Shown: positions 9,378 through 18,514, counted from the first letter of the stretch. The stretch: 64,000 nt of DNA from JBNIDL01 sp050108195 (GCA_050108195.1 JBNIDL010000001.1:1-64000), one strand, 5' to 3'. The notes: generated by a model not told the origin, from the sequence alone. Made by a program: numbers and translations.

Positions 9378-10730
9378 TTAATTTATTAATAAAAATATAC
9401 TTGAATTACCTCTTATTATATTTACGACAATTGTTTCTAATTTATTTCTAAATATTTTATGTAACTGTTTTATATTATCTATTTTTTCTTTGTTAACTCC
9501 TATTATTATGTCATTTATTTGTAATCCATGATAGGTCGCCGGAGAATCTTTATCTATTTCTTCTATTTTTACACCTAAAATTTTTTGTTTACTATCACTT
9601 AAAACTGTTCCTTTTAGAAAAGGAACTAACGTTTCTTTGATTTTACCAGTATTGTCATAATTCAATGTTAAACAAATATTAAATATTTTTTCATTTCTTA
9701 GTAATCCTATTTTTATTTTTTCTCCTGGTGGTGTAGTTATTATCTTAGCTCTTAATTCAGAAAAACTTTTTATTTTTTTATCATTTACTGAAATTATTAT
9801 ATCACCAGCTTTTATTCCAGCTTTTTTAGAAGCAGAATTTGGTAAAACTTCACTGACAAAAGCTCCCTGATTATTTTTTATTCCAAAAGCTTTAGCAATA
9901 TCATTAGTTAATTCTATGCCTTTTATTCCTAACTGTCCTTTTCTAACTTCTCCATACATTAAAAACTGATTGGATAAATTTTTTACTATGTTACTTGGTA
10001 TCGCGAATCCTATTCCTATATTACCTTCTCCAGGAGCTAATATAGCAGTGTTTATACCTATTAATTCTCCATTTAAATTTATCAAGGCACCTCCAGAATT
10101 TCCTTTATTTATTGCTGCGTCTGTTTGTATAAAATTTTCCAATCCACCTAAATTTAAACCACTTCTTCCAATAGCAGAAATTATTCCTGATGTAACAGTT
10201 TGTCCTATACCAAATGGATTTCCTATAGCTACAGAAAAATCACCAACTTTTATATTGTCTGAATTAGCAATTGGAATTTCTACTAGATTTTCTGAATTAT
10301 TGACTTTTATTAAAGCTAAATCTATTTCTTCATCATACCCAATTAAATTAGCTATATATTCATGTCCATTATTAAATTGAACTAAAATTTTTTCAGCTCC
10401 ATTTATTACATGATAATTTGTTACTATATGTCCTTTTCTTGAATTTATTATTACTCCTGATCCTAGTCCTTCAAATTTTCTTTTATTATTTGGAAAATTT
10501 GGTCCAAAAAAATATTTAAATTCTTTTGGAATTGAAAAATATTGAGATTCCTCTAATCCCTCTACATGTATACTAACAACCGCTGGTAAAACTTTTTCTA
10601 ACATTGAAGATAAGCTTGTAATATTTTGTACATTTAATTTATTTGCAATTGAATTTATAAAAAAAATCAAAAATATAAATAAATATTTATTGAATATATT
10701 TTTTTTTGAATTATAGAAGATTTTTTTCAT
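9378..10730 (-). CDS. degQ: periplasmic serine protease/chaperone, HtrA family (DegQ type)
   Basis: Envelope quality-control protease. 450 residues: a basic, hydrophobic N-terminal signal segment (about 1-30), a trypsin-like domain with the triad His107 (TNYHV), Asp137 (EEIDLAL) and Ser212 (GNSGGAL), then two PDZ domains (about 255-345 and 365-450). The short loop after IHVEG, the ATYHGLQINDIIIGVN block and the C-terminus match DegQ better than DegP. In E. coli degQ also lies beside rplM-rpsI, which supports the call. Transcribed divergently from rplM across a 138-base spacer. degS is not present here. DegP remains a possible name in other annotations. Confidence 0.93.
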   Translation of the reverse strand: MKKIFYNSKKNIFNKYLFIFLIFFINSIANKLNVQNITSLSSMLEKVLPAVVSIHVEGLEESQYFSIPKEFKYFFGPNFPNNKRKFEGLGSGVIINSRKGHIVTNYHVINGAEKILVQFNNGHEYIANLIGYDEEIDLALIKVNNSENLVEIPIANSDNIKVGDFSVAIGNPFGIGQTVTSGIISAIGRSGLNLGGLENFIQTDAAINKGNSGGALINLNGELIGINTAILAPGEGNIGIGFAIPSNIVKNLSNQFLMYGEVRKGQLGIKGIELTNDIAKAFGIKNNQGAFVSEVLPNSASKKAGIKAGDIIISVNDKKIKSFSELRAKIITTPPGEKIKIGLLRNEKIFNICLTLNYDNTGKIKETLVPFLKGTVLSDSKQKILGVKIEEIDKDSPATYHGLQINDIIIGVNKEKIDNIKQLHKIFRNKLETIVVNIIRGNSSIFLLIN

Positions 10731-10868
10731 TATTATTTTTTAATAATGTTAATATGAATAATATTGAATTATAAAAAAAGTAAATTTTTTAAATTTAAAA
10801 TTGTAATTTAAATTAAATAAATATATATTATCATAAATTTATTTTAAAAATTTAATATTTTTAGAAAA

Positions 10869-11297
10869 ATGAAAAATTTTAAAATTAGAAAAAATTATAT
10901 AAAAAAAAATTGGTATATAATAGATGTATCAAATAAAATTTTAGGGAGAGTTTCAAGTTTTTTAGCTTTTTGTATTATGGGTAAAAATAATTTGAATTAT
11001 TCTTATAACAAGGATGTTGGAGACTTTTTTATAGTAATAAATGCTAAAAATATAAGGGTTAGTGGAAAAAAATTAAATAATAAAATATATTATAAACATA
11101 CAGGGTACATAGGTAATTTAAAAAAAATGACTTTTAAAGATTTAATTAAAAAAAATCCATCTTTAATAATAAAAAAATCAGTAAAAGGTATGTTACCTAA
11201 AAATAAATTAAGTAGAAAAATGATTAAAAAACTTAAAATATATCCTGATGAAAACTATAAGGAAATATCACAAAAACCAAAAAAAATAGATTTTTAA
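10869..11297 (+). CDS. rplM: 50S ribosomal protein L13
   Basis: Early-assembly protein of the large subunit. 142 residues, the same length as in E. coli. It shows the family pattern WYIIDVSNKILGRVSSFLA near the N-terminus, GDFFIVINAKNIRVSGKK in the middle and SVKGMLPKNKLSRKM toward the end. Followed after 13 bases by rpsI, as in E. coli, and probably co-transcribed. The start follows the weak leader TTTTTAGAAAA with no clear Shine-Dalgarno element. Confidence 0.97.
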   Translation: MKNFKIRKNYIKKNWYIIDVSNKILGRVSSFLAFCIMGKNNLNYSYNKDVGDFFIVINAKNIRVSGKKLNNKIYYKHTGYIGNLKKMTFKDLIKKNPSLIIKKSVKGMLPKNKLSRKMIKKLKIYPDENYKEISQKPKKIDF

Positions 11298-11310
11298 TGA
11301 TTAAAAAAAA

Positions 11311-11700
11311 ATGACTAATTATTTTTATAGCTCTGGAAGAAGAAAAAGTTCTTCTGCTAGGGTCTTTATGAAAAAAGGGAAAGGAAATATAACAATAAAT
11401 GGTAAGAATATAAAAAATTATTTTAAGATGGAAAAAATAAAAAAAAAGATATTAAAACCTTTAGAACTAGTTAATATGATAGAAAAAGTTGATATATATG
11501 TTACAGTTAAAGGAGGTGGATTTTCAGGGCAATCTGAGTCTATAAGACATGGTATATCTTGTGTTCTTTGTAAATATAATAAAATGTTTTCTAAAACGTT
11601 AAGAAATCACGGTTATATTACTAGAGATTCTAGAATAGTAGAAAGGAAAAAAGTTGGTTTTAGAAAGTCGAGAAAAAGAATACAATACTCTAAAAGATAA
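11311..11700 (+). CDS. rpsI: 30S ribosomal protein S9
   Basis: Head-domain protein of the small subunit whose C-terminal tail reaches the P-site tRNA. 129 residues (E. coli 130). The conserved blocks YSSGRRKSSSARVF at the start, VKGGGFSGQSESIRHGI in the middle and the basic tail ending KSRKRIQYSKR are present; the terminal Lys-Arg that contacts tRNA is retained. Second gene of the rplM-rpsI pair. Confidence 0.97.
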   Translation: MTNYFYSSGRRKSSSARVFMKKGKGNITINGKNIKNYFKMEKIKKKILKPLELVNMIEKVDIYVTVKGGGFSGQSESIRHGISCVLCKYNKMFSKTLRNHGYITRDSRIVERKKVGFRKSRKRIQYSKR

Positions 11701-11713
11701 TATTTTATATTAA

Positions 11714-12559
11714 ATGAATAAAAAAAAAATAGCTAATTTATATGTAGTTCCAACTCCTATAGGTAATTTAAAAGATACTTCATTTAGAGCTATAGATGTA
11801 TTAAATTTTGTTGATTTTATATGTGCCGAAAATATTTTTAAAACATATGTATTTTTAAAAAAATATAATATAAAAAATAGAATAATATCTTTAAATAAAG
11901 AAAACGAATATTACAAATATAAATTAATAATAAAAAAAATAAAATCTGGTTACAATATAGCATTGGTTTGTAATTCTGGTACTCCAAATATTAGTGATCC
12001 TGGAAAATATTTAATTCATAAATGTCATGAGAAAAACATAAAAATTATACCATTACCTGGGCCCTGTGCAGCTATAACTGCTATATCAGCTTCTGGATTA
12101 GATACAAAAAAATTTTTTTATGAAGGATTTATACCTAGAGAAAAACCAAAAGTTATAGATTTTTTTAAAAAAATAAAGAACAGAAAAGAAACAACAATAG
12201 TTTATGAATCTAAATACAGAATTATTAAAAGTATAAAAATATTAATTTCAGTTTTAGGGGAGAAAAAAAAGTTAACTTTAGTTAAAGAATTAACTAAAAT
12301 TAATGAAAAAATTTATAAAGATAAAGCAATCAATATACTAAATTGGTTGAAAAATGATAAATTAAATAAAAAAGGTGAAATAACATTAATTATAGAAAAA
12401 TCAAAAAATAAAGAAAAAAAAATTAAAAAAGAATCTTTAAAAAAAATTTTTTTGATGTTTAATAAGAAATTATCCTTCAAGGATTCTATATTTTTTTTAT
12501 CAAAAATATATAATCTAAAGAAAAACTATTTATATGATAAATTAATAAATTTAAAGTAA
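11714..12559 (+). CDS. rsmI: 16S rRNA 2'-O-ribose C1402 methyltransferase RsmI
   Basis: SAM-dependent methyltransferase that makes the 2'-O-methyl of m4Cm1402 in the 16S rRNA decoding centre. RsmH, which adds the N4-methyl to the same base, is also in this window (63021-63914), so the complete double modification is preserved. 281 residues (E. coli 286). VVPTPIGNLKD near residue 10 and CNSGTPNISDPG are the tetrapyrrole-methylase-fold signatures. The C-terminal third is Lys-rich and diverged. The stop codon overlaps the first bases of the RNase P RNA gene. Confidence 0.95.
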   Translation: MNKKKIANLYVVPTPIGNLKDTSFRAIDVLNFVDFICAENIFKTYVFLKKYNIKNRIISLNKENEYYKYKLIIKKIKSGYNIALVCNSGTPNISDPGKYLIHKCHEKNIKIIPLPGPCAAITAISASGLDTKKFFYEGFIPREKPKVIDFFKKIKNRKETTIVYESKYRIIKSIKILISVLGEKKKLTLVKELTKINEKIYKDKAINILNWLKNDKLNKKGEITLIIEKSKNKEKKIKKESLKKIFLMFNKKLSFKDSIFFLSKIYNLKKNYLYDKLINLK

Positions 12560-12900
12560 AGTTAAAAAGACAATCGCTTTTTATTATTTCATATAAAAAG
12601 AGGAAAGTCCGGACTCTACGAGCAAAAACGCCAGATAACATCTGGGAGACGCGAGTCTACGAAAAGTTCGACAGAAAATATACCGCCTCTTAAAGGTAAG
12701 GGTGAAAAAGTGTAATTAAGAATGCACTATTATATTTGGTAACAAATATAATTTGAAAACTCCGTTTAGAGAAAGGTTTTAATTTTTTAAAAGATTAGCT
12801 CATTTATTATCTTTTTGGTGAACCGATTGAATTTGCATGCGAATGTAAATCTAGATAAATGATTGTTTTAAAACAGAATCCGGCTTATTTAAATAACTTT
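12558..12900 (+). ncRNA. rnpB: RNase P catalytic RNA (M1 RNA), class A
   Basis: Conserved landmarks of bacterial class A RNase P RNA occur in order: GAGGAAAGTCCGGACTC (from about 12600), AAAGGTAAGGGTGAAA (from about 12692), and ACAGAATCCGGCTTAT (about 12874-12889). The P1 helix can be drawn from AAAGTTA (12558-12564) and TAACTTT (12894-12900), which fixes the ends. Length is about 343 nt (E. coli 377), with AT-rich shortened peripheral stems. This ribozyme makes the 5' ends of all tRNAs, including the six in this window. Confidence 0.95.
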
Positions 12901-12912
12901 ACTTGTAATTTT

Positions 12913-13578
12913 TTATCTAAGTTTTTTTTTATAAATTTTTATAACAAAAAAAGTCAAACTTAATATTCCAACTAATAGGAAAAAAATTAGAATTGAAATT
13001 AATATTATTATTATCTCTTTACCAAAATAAGAAAATATAGTTGTGTTTCCCATAAAATAACCTAAAGTTATTAATATAGAAGACCAAGTTAACGCACTTG
13101 TCCAATTTAAAAGATGAAAATAAAAATCACACTTAATTCCAGATAGACTAATTATTGTAGGTAAAAGAGTTCTAGCTAAAGTTACAAACCTTCCTAAAAA
13201 CCAATATATATATCCATAGTTTTTTATTAATTTTTTCATATTTTTATAATAATTTCCTGATATGTAAGATATATATTTTCTTACTATATATCTTTTAACA
13301 AGCCATTTAGCTTGCAGAAAATTTATCCAACTTCCCAAACCTGCTGAAAAACTAGAAACTAATATAGTTAAAAATAAATTTATTACACCCCTATTAGCTA
13401 ATATTCCTAAAAATATTAAAAAACTATCTCCTGGAAAAAAAGCTGTAAATAATGAAACGTTTTCTAAGAAGATAATTAAAAAAGTAATAAAATATATTAC
13501 TTTTATAATATTTTTGTCTAAAAAAACATTAAAATCTTGATGTATTATAGCCAAAAATAAACTTTGTAATTTTTGCAT
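12913..13578 (-). CDS. yqjA: DedA-family inner-membrane protein (YqjA/YghB type)
   Basis: DedA proteins are polytopic inner-membrane proteins linked to membrane potential, drug and pH tolerance, and proposed to recycle undecaprenyl phosphate or move phospholipids across the membrane. 221 residues, the length of E. coli YqjA (220). Motifs: FFPGDSFLIFLG near 48-59, GRFVTLARTLLPT with the essential arginines, and SLSGIKCDFYFHLLNW. Four or more hydrophobic segments are visible. Which of the E. coli paralogues YqjA or YghB it descends from is uncertain; the alignment favours YqjA. A single remaining DedA protein may be essential. Confidence 0.88.
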   Translation of the reverse strand: MQKLQSLFLAIIHQDFNVFLDKNIIKVIYFITFLIIFLENVSLFTAFFPGDSFLIFLGILANRGVINLFLTILVSSFSAGLGSWINFLQAKWLVKRYIVRKYISYISGNYYKNMKKLIKNYGYIYWFLGRFVTLARTLLPTIISLSGIKCDFYFHLLNWTSALTWSSILITLGYFMGNTTIFSYFGKEIIIILISILIFFLLVGILSLTFFVIKIYKKKLR

Positions 13579-13618
13579 AATTTTATTATGTATTTTTAAA
13601 AAAATTTATAATTTAATA

Positions 13619-13691
13619 TGGCCTCTGTTGGATTCGAACCAACGACCAAGCGATTATGAGTCGCCTGCTCTGACCACTGAGCTAAGAGGCC
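13619..13691 (-). tRNA. ileX: tRNA-Ile2 (CAT anticodon, lysidine-modified)
   Basis: Read on the minus strand: acceptor GGCCTCT pairs with AGAGGCC, anticodon loop CTCATAA gives CAT, T-arm GTTCGAATCC. The sequence is nearly that of E. coli ileX, including the anticodon-stem context GGCGACTCATAATCGC, and it lies next to rpoD exactly as ileX does in E. coli. It therefore should be an AUA-reading isoleucine tRNA whose C34 is converted to lysidine by TilS, not a methionine tRNA. This matters in a genome where AUA is the dominant Ile codon. No CCA is encoded. Confidence 0.93.
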
Positions 13692-13725
13692 TTATCGAAA
13701 AATTTCATGTTTTATTTAAGTATTT

Positions 13726-15444
13726 TTAATCATCTAAAAAACCTTTTAATATTTCAGATCTGCTTGGATGTCTAAGCTTTCTTAAAGCTTTAGCTTCTAT
13801 TTGTCTTATTCTTTCTCTTGTTACATCAAATTGCTTTCCGACTTCTTCAAGAGTATGATCTGTATTCATGTCTATTCCAAATCTCATTCTTAAAACTTTA
13901 GCCTCTCTATCAGTTAGACCAGATAAGACATTATTTGTAGCTGATTTTAAACTTTCTATAGTAGCAGATTCTAGAGGTAGTTCTGTATTTGTATCTTCTA
14001 TAAAATCACTTAAATTAGAATCTTCGTCTTCACCTATAGGTGTTTCCATAGATACTGGTTCTTTCGCTATTTTCATTACTTTTCTTATTTTATCTTCTGA
14101 AATTGACATTTTTTTTGATAACTCTTCAGGGGTAGATTCTCTACCAATTTCTTGTAACATTTGTCTAGATATTCTATTTAACTTATTGATAGTTTCTATC
14201 ATATGAACTGGTATGCGTATAGTTCTCGCTTGATCAGCTATAGATCTCGTAATTGCTTGTCTTATCCACCAAGTGGCGTACGTAGAAAATTTATATCCTC
14301 TTTGATATTCAAATTTATCTACAGCTTTCATCAATCCTATGTTTCCCTCTTGTATTAAATCTAAAAACTGCAGTCCTCTATTCGTATATTTTTTAGCTAT
14401 AGAAATAACTAATCTAAGATTAGCTTCTATCATTTCTTTTTTAGCATTTTTTATATATATTTCTCCTAAATATATTTTTTTTCCTATTTTTTCTATTTGT
14501 TTTATTGTTAATCCAGATTTTTTTTCAATTTTTTTTAAATATAAAAAGTAATTTATTACTTTTTTTTTAACACTTTTTTTTAGTTTGTTTAAAAAAGAAA
14601 ATTTCAAATTTATATTTTTCTTAACAAACTTTGTAATGTTACTGTCAATTTTAAATTCTGAAAATTTATTGGAAAATTTTTTTTTGTTATTAGATATTAA
14701 TTTAATTATATTTTTTTTTATTTTTTTTATTTTTTTTGATATGTTTTTTACTATATTTATTAATTTATTGAATATTTTTTGACTTAATCTAAATTTTTTA
14801 AAAATGCAAGACAATTTATAAAATTCTTTTAATGTTTTTGGATTATCTCTTCCATTTTTTTTTATATTCTTTATTGTTTTTAAATACTGTTTTTTTAATT
14901 TTCTAAATTTTTTATTAGCGTAACTTAAGTCTATATTATTATTATATATTTCTATTTCATCATAAGATAAATAATTTATTTTTTTAGATACTCTCTCAGA
15001 GAGATCTTTATTAATTAAGTTTTTTTCATTATTAAAGTTTAATATTATATCAGATATTTTTATTTTTCCACTTTTAACAAGTTCATATTTATTTAATAAA
15101 TAAGATATTGTTTCAGGATACTCGGATATTAAAGATTGTACGAAAACTATATTTTTTTCTATTTTTTTTGCAATATTTATTTCACCTTCTCTAGTTAGTA
15201 ATCCTATTGTACCCATTTCTTTCATGTACATTCTTATAGGATCGTTGGTACATGAATCTAAATCATTACTAGATGATGTTGTTTGTAAGCTATTTTCAGA
15301 ATCTATTAAATCTTCTTCTACAGAAACGTTTTCTGTAATTACCATATTTTCTGTGTTTGATGAATCTTCCATATTTAATACCTTTGCACTATTATTATTT
15401 TTAAAAGTTAAATAATACAAACTAGGATTATAAAATAATTTCAT
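13726..15444 (-). CDS. rpoD: primary sigma factor sigma-70 (RpoD), lacking region 1.1
   Basis: Housekeeping sigma factor. 572 residues (E. coli 613). Regions 1.2 (from Asp68, DPIRMYMKEMG), 2 (QFLDLIQEGNIGLMKAVDKF, YATWWIRQAITRSI), 3 and 4 (DREAKVLRMRFGI, LEEVGKQFDVTRERIRQIE) are almost identical to E. coli. Upstream of region 1.2 there are only ~67 poorly matching residues in place of ~95, and folded region 1.1 is not recognisable. The large non-conserved insert between 1.2 and 2 has swapped the E. coli acidic stretch for a Lys/Asn-rich one. The start is uncertain: Met25 is an alternative. Last gene of rpsU-dnaG-rpoD, 6 bases after dnaG. Confidence 0.97.
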   Translation of the reverse strand: MKLFYNPSLYYLTFKNNNSAKVLNMEDSSNTENMVITENVSVEEDLIDSENSLQTTSSSNDLDSCTNDPIRMYMKEMGTIGLLTREGEINIAKKIEKNIVFVQSLISEYPETISYLLNKYELVKSGKIKISDIILNFNNEKNLINKDLSERVSKKINYLSYDEIEIYNNNIDLSYANKKFRKLKKQYLKTIKNIKKNGRDNPKTLKEFYKLSCIFKKFRLSQKIFNKLINIVKNISKKIKKIKKNIIKLISNNKKKFSNKFSEFKIDSNITKFVKKNINLKFSFLNKLKKSVKKKVINYFLYLKKIEKKSGLTIKQIEKIGKKIYLGEIYIKNAKKEMIEANLRLVISIAKKYTNRGLQFLDLIQEGNIGLMKAVDKFEYQRGYKFSTYATWWIRQAITRSIADQARTIRIPVHMIETINKLNRISRQMLQEIGRESTPEELSKKMSISEDKIRKVMKIAKEPVSMETPIGEDEDSNLSDFIEDTNTELPLESATIESLKSATNNVLSGLTDREAKVLRMRFGIDMNTDHTLEEVGKQFDVTRERIRQIEAKALRKLRHPSRSEILKGFLDD

Positions 15445-15450
15445 TTAAAT

Positions 15451-17191
15451 TTATAATATATTTTTTAACTCTTTACTTAATTTCCAAACTATTTTTTTAT
15501 ATTTTAAGTTTATACCATACATTTTTTCTATAAGAATTAATTTTTTTTGCAGGTAAAATAATATATGTTCAAGCATACTAATTAAATACTCTATAAAAGT
15601 AAGTTCAATATTATTTTTATTTACCATATGGTCGTATTTAGATAGTTTTTTAAGATATTTAAAAAAATGGAATTCACTAAATATACTAAGTAAACTTTCT
15701 GTTTTTATTTTTGGCAAATTCTTACATACTTCAACAATTTTTATAAAAATATTTGTCTCAAAAATGTTTATTTTTTTTAAAATTTTTGTGACTTTTACAA
15801 ATTTGTATAAATTTGGATATTGAATTAACATAGATGTTAATTTATTTACTATATTTAACTTATTTATTTTTGACTTTTTATTTTCTATTTTTATTGGAAA
15901 TAATTTATTTAAGTTATATTCTTTTATTATTTCCAGTTTTTCTCCTAACTTTTCACGTAAATAAAGTTGCAAAATTTTGTTAGGTATTTTTTTTATTATT
16001 GGTATTGCTAAGTAAGCTAATTTTTTTTTACTATCAATAAAACTCATATTTACTCTGGAAACTAAATAAGAGAAAAAAAATTTAGACATTGGTACAGAAT
16101 TTTTTATTAAAATAGAAAATTCTTTTTTTCCTATTTTTTTGATTAGAGAGTCTGGATCTTCTCCTTTTGGTAAAAATAAAAAATATAATTGACGATTTTC
16201 ACATAAATACTTAGAAATTTTTATTAAAGCCTTCCAAGAAGATTCTCTTCCTGTTTTATCGCCATCAAAACAAATTATTATTTTTTCAGATATATTATAT
16301 AAAAATTTAATATGACTATCGCTTATATTAGTTCCCATTAACCCTAACGTATATTTTATATCGAACTGATTGAGCATTAATACATCTATATAACCTTCAA
16401 CTATAATTACATATGGTATTTTACTATCTATTTTTTTTATTTCTTTTAATCCATATAACACTTTTTTTTTTTCAAATATTTTACTCTCAGGGAGAATTTA
16501 AATATTTTGGATAATTTTTATCATTAATAACTCTTCCTCCAAAAGCAACAATATTTCCCAGATTATCATTTATTGGAAAAATTATTCTATTATTAAATAT
16601 ATCAAAAAAACTTCCATACTTATTTTTTACTAAAATTCCAAGATTAATTAAATGATTTATATTTTTATTCAAATATTTTTTTTTTTTTATTAAATTGAAG
16701 CTGTTTCTTGGAGAAAATCCTATGAAAAATTTTTTTGTTGTTTTTTCGTTTATTCCTCTTTTTTTTAAATATAAAAAAATATCTTTATTTAAACATTTAT
16801 TGTAAAATTTAGATAGACTATACATTATCTTATATGTTTTTTCTTTATTTTTTTGATTAGATAAAATGTTTTTAGTAGATTTATTGTAAGGAATTTTTAT
16901 GTTAAAAGTATTAGCTATTTCTTTTATAGCTTCTATAAAGCTAATTTTGTTGTATTGCATCAAAAAATTTATTGAGTTACCATGTACATTGCATCCGAAA
17001 CAATGATAACATTGTTTTTCTTTACTGACTACAAAAGAAGGGTTTTTTTCATTATGAAAGGGGCATTTAGCGTAAAAATTTCTACCTTTTTTTTTTAAAG
17101 GAACTATTGAATTTATAAGATATACTATATCTGTAGTTTTTAATAAATTTTTAATAAAAGTTTTAGATATCAATTTTACCATATTATTCAA
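15451..17191 (-). CDS. dnaG: DNA primase DnaG, interrupted by a +1 frameshift
   Basis: Makes RNA primers at the fork with DnaB. Zinc ribbon (CPFH...CYHCFGC, about 44-68) and the N-terminal RNA-polymerase fold are encoded by 16487-17191 (234 codons), which stops at TGA right after KYLNSP. The rest (TOPRIM motif IIVEGYIDVLMLNQ, CFDGDKTGRES, and the DnaB-binding C-domain) continues in the +1 frame to 15451. Skipping one T in CCC-TGA-GAG restores exact residue-for-residue alignment with E. coli (ESKIFEKKKVLYGL against ETDIFHKGRQLYGL) and gives about 579 residues (E. coli 581). Both halves are well conserved, so the gene is probably functional through recoding, or the shift is a sequencing error. 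Lies between rpsU (13 bases) and rpoD (6 bases). Confidence 0.9.
16487..16492 (-). other. putative +1 frameshift site CCC-TGA in dnaG
   Basis: On the coding strand the codons read AAT TCT CCC TGA. Sliding the P-site tRNA-Pro one base forward onto CCT and reading GAG next restores the dnaG frame. The +1 frame has its own TAA only 11 bases upstream of GAG, so the shift has to take place inside this narrow interval. CCC followed by a slow UGA stop is an established +1 slippage context (prfB uses CUU-UGA; a Listeria phage uses CCC-UGA). Whether it is used here is inference. Confidence 0.6.
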
Positions 17192-17204
17192 ATATATTAA
17201 AAAT

Positions 17205-17420
17205 TTAATAAAATTTTAGTCGTTTAGAATTTTCTCTAGAAATTTTTTTTATATGACGTTTTATAGCTGAAGCTTTTGCCCTTTTTCTTTCTGTTGTAGG
17301 TTTTTCATAAAATTCTCTGCGTCTTATTTCTGATAAAATACCAGCTTTTTCACAAGATCTTTTAAATCTTCTTAAGGCTATATCAAAAGGTTCGTTGTCA
17401 TACACTTTAATTATAGGCAT
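17205..17420 (-). CDS. rpsU: 30S ribosomal protein S21
   Basis: Small-subunit protein needed for initiation near the anti-Shine-Dalgarno region. 71 residues, as in E. coli, and strongly conserved: MPIIKVYDNEPFDIALRRFKR at the start and an Arg/Lys-rich tail. First gene of the macromolecular synthesis operon rpsU-dnaG-rpoD, which in E. coli couples translation, replication and transcription start-up. Divergent from tsaD across an 89-base spacer, as in E. coli. Confidence 0.97.
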   Translation of the reverse strand: MPIIKVYDNEPFDIALRRFKRSCEKAGILSEIRRREFYEKPTTERKRAKASAIKRHIKKISRENSKRLKFY

Positions 17421-17509
17421 TTTTATACTTCCATATAGATAATTATTTTTTTTATGATAGTTTATTATTTAATTATTGTAAATAAAAAAAATTTTAATTA
17501 GTAAAAGAA

Positions 17510-18514
17510 ATGTTAATATTAGGAATAGAAACATCATGTGATGATACATGTGTTGCGATTTATGACACTAAAAATGGAGTTTTATTCAATGAAATATATA
17601 ATCAAGAATTACACAAAAATTATGGTGGGATAGTTCCAGAATTAGCGGCGAGACTACACGAAAAAAAGATATTTTTTTTAATAAATAAAGCAATAAAATC
17701 AACTATTAAAGATTTTAACAAAATAAATGCAATAGCATATACTTATGGTCCGGGGCTTTTTGGTTCGCTATTAGTTGGAGCTACAGTAGCTAAAACTTTA
17801 TCTTATATTTATGATATACCAAATATAGAAGTAAATCATTTGGAAGCTCATTTATTAGTTCCAATGCTATATAACAAAGATTTAAATTTCCCTTTTCTTT
17901 CATTAATAATTTCTGGTAAAAATACTCAATTAGTTTTTGTTAAAAAATTAGGTAAATATAAAATTTTAGGATGTTGTTTAGACGATGCGATTGGAGAAGC
18001 TTTTGATAAAGTTGCTTTTTGGTTAGGATTAGGATATCCATGCGGTAGTAAAATTTCTAAAATTTCAAAAAATGGATTTAGTGATTCTTATAATTTACCT
18101 AAACCGTATTTAAAGGGATTTTCTTTTAGTTTTTCTGGAATAAAAACTTTTATGAAAAATTTAATTAAAAATTCTCCTAAAGATTATCAAACAAAATGTA
18201 ATTTAGCTAAATCTTTCGAAGATACTGTTTTTGAAGTTGTTATGTTAAAATGTATTAAAGCATTAGATTTTTTAAGTATAAATAAGTTAGTTATATCTGG
18301 TGGTGTAAGTGCTAACTTAAATTTAAGAAATAAACTTTCTTTTATTATGAAAAAAAGAAATGGAAGACTTTTTTTTACAAAAAAAAATATATGCACAGAT
18401 AACGCAATTATGATTGCTTACGTAGGTTCTATAAAATTAAAAAAATCAGAAAATAATTCTAATATTAATATTTTTGTAGATCCTAAAATAACTTTAAGTA
18501 ATTTTTATATTTAA
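17510..18514 (+). CDS. tsaD: tRNA N6-threonylcarbamoyladenosine transferase TsaD
   Basis: Catalytic subunit that places the threonylcarbamoyl group on A37 of ANN-reading tRNAs, working with TsaB, TsaE and TsaC. 334 residues (E. coli 337). The ASKHA fold is intact: GIETSCDDTCVAIYD at the N-terminus, metal-binding His110 and His114 in NHLEAHLLVP, and SGGVSANLNLR near 264-274. Divergent from rpsU and followed after 28 bases by folB. Retained in essentially all reduced genomes. Confidence 0.97.
   Translation: MLILGIETSCDDTCVAIYDTKNGVLFNEIYNQELHKNYGGIVPELAARLHEKKIFFLINKAIKSTIKDFNKINAIAYTYGPGLFGSLLVGATVAKTLSYIYDIPNIEVNHLEAHLLVPMLYNKDLNFPFLSLIISGKNTQLVFVKKLGKYKILGCCLDDAIGEAFDKVAFWLGLGYPCGSKISKISKNGFSDSYNLPKPYLKGFSFSFSGIKTFMKNLIKNSPKDYQTKCNLAKSFEDTVFEVVMLKCIKALDFLSINKLVISGGVSANLNLRNKLSFIMKKRNGRLFFTKKNICTDNAIMIAYVGSIKLKKSENNSNINIFVDPKITLSNFYI

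Noticed and set aside
9970..10380. 136-codon open frame antisense to degQ
   Set aside because: It lies wholly inside the conserved protease domain on the other strand and its translation resembles no family; low-GC codon bias creates such shadow frames.
13619..13691. Annotating the CAT tRNA next to rpoD as tRNA-Met
   Set aside because: Stem sequences and position match ileX; it should be a lysidine-modified isoleucine tRNA.
13868..14206. 112-codon open frame antisense to rpoD
   Set aside because: It overlaps the near-identical sigma regions 3-4; it is a by-product of the conserved coding strand.
15451..17191. Treating dnaG as two separate genes or as a plain pseudogene
   Set aside because: The two frames join residue for residue into a full-length primase with intact zinc, TOPRIM and C-terminal domains, so one recoded gene or a sequencing error is more likely.
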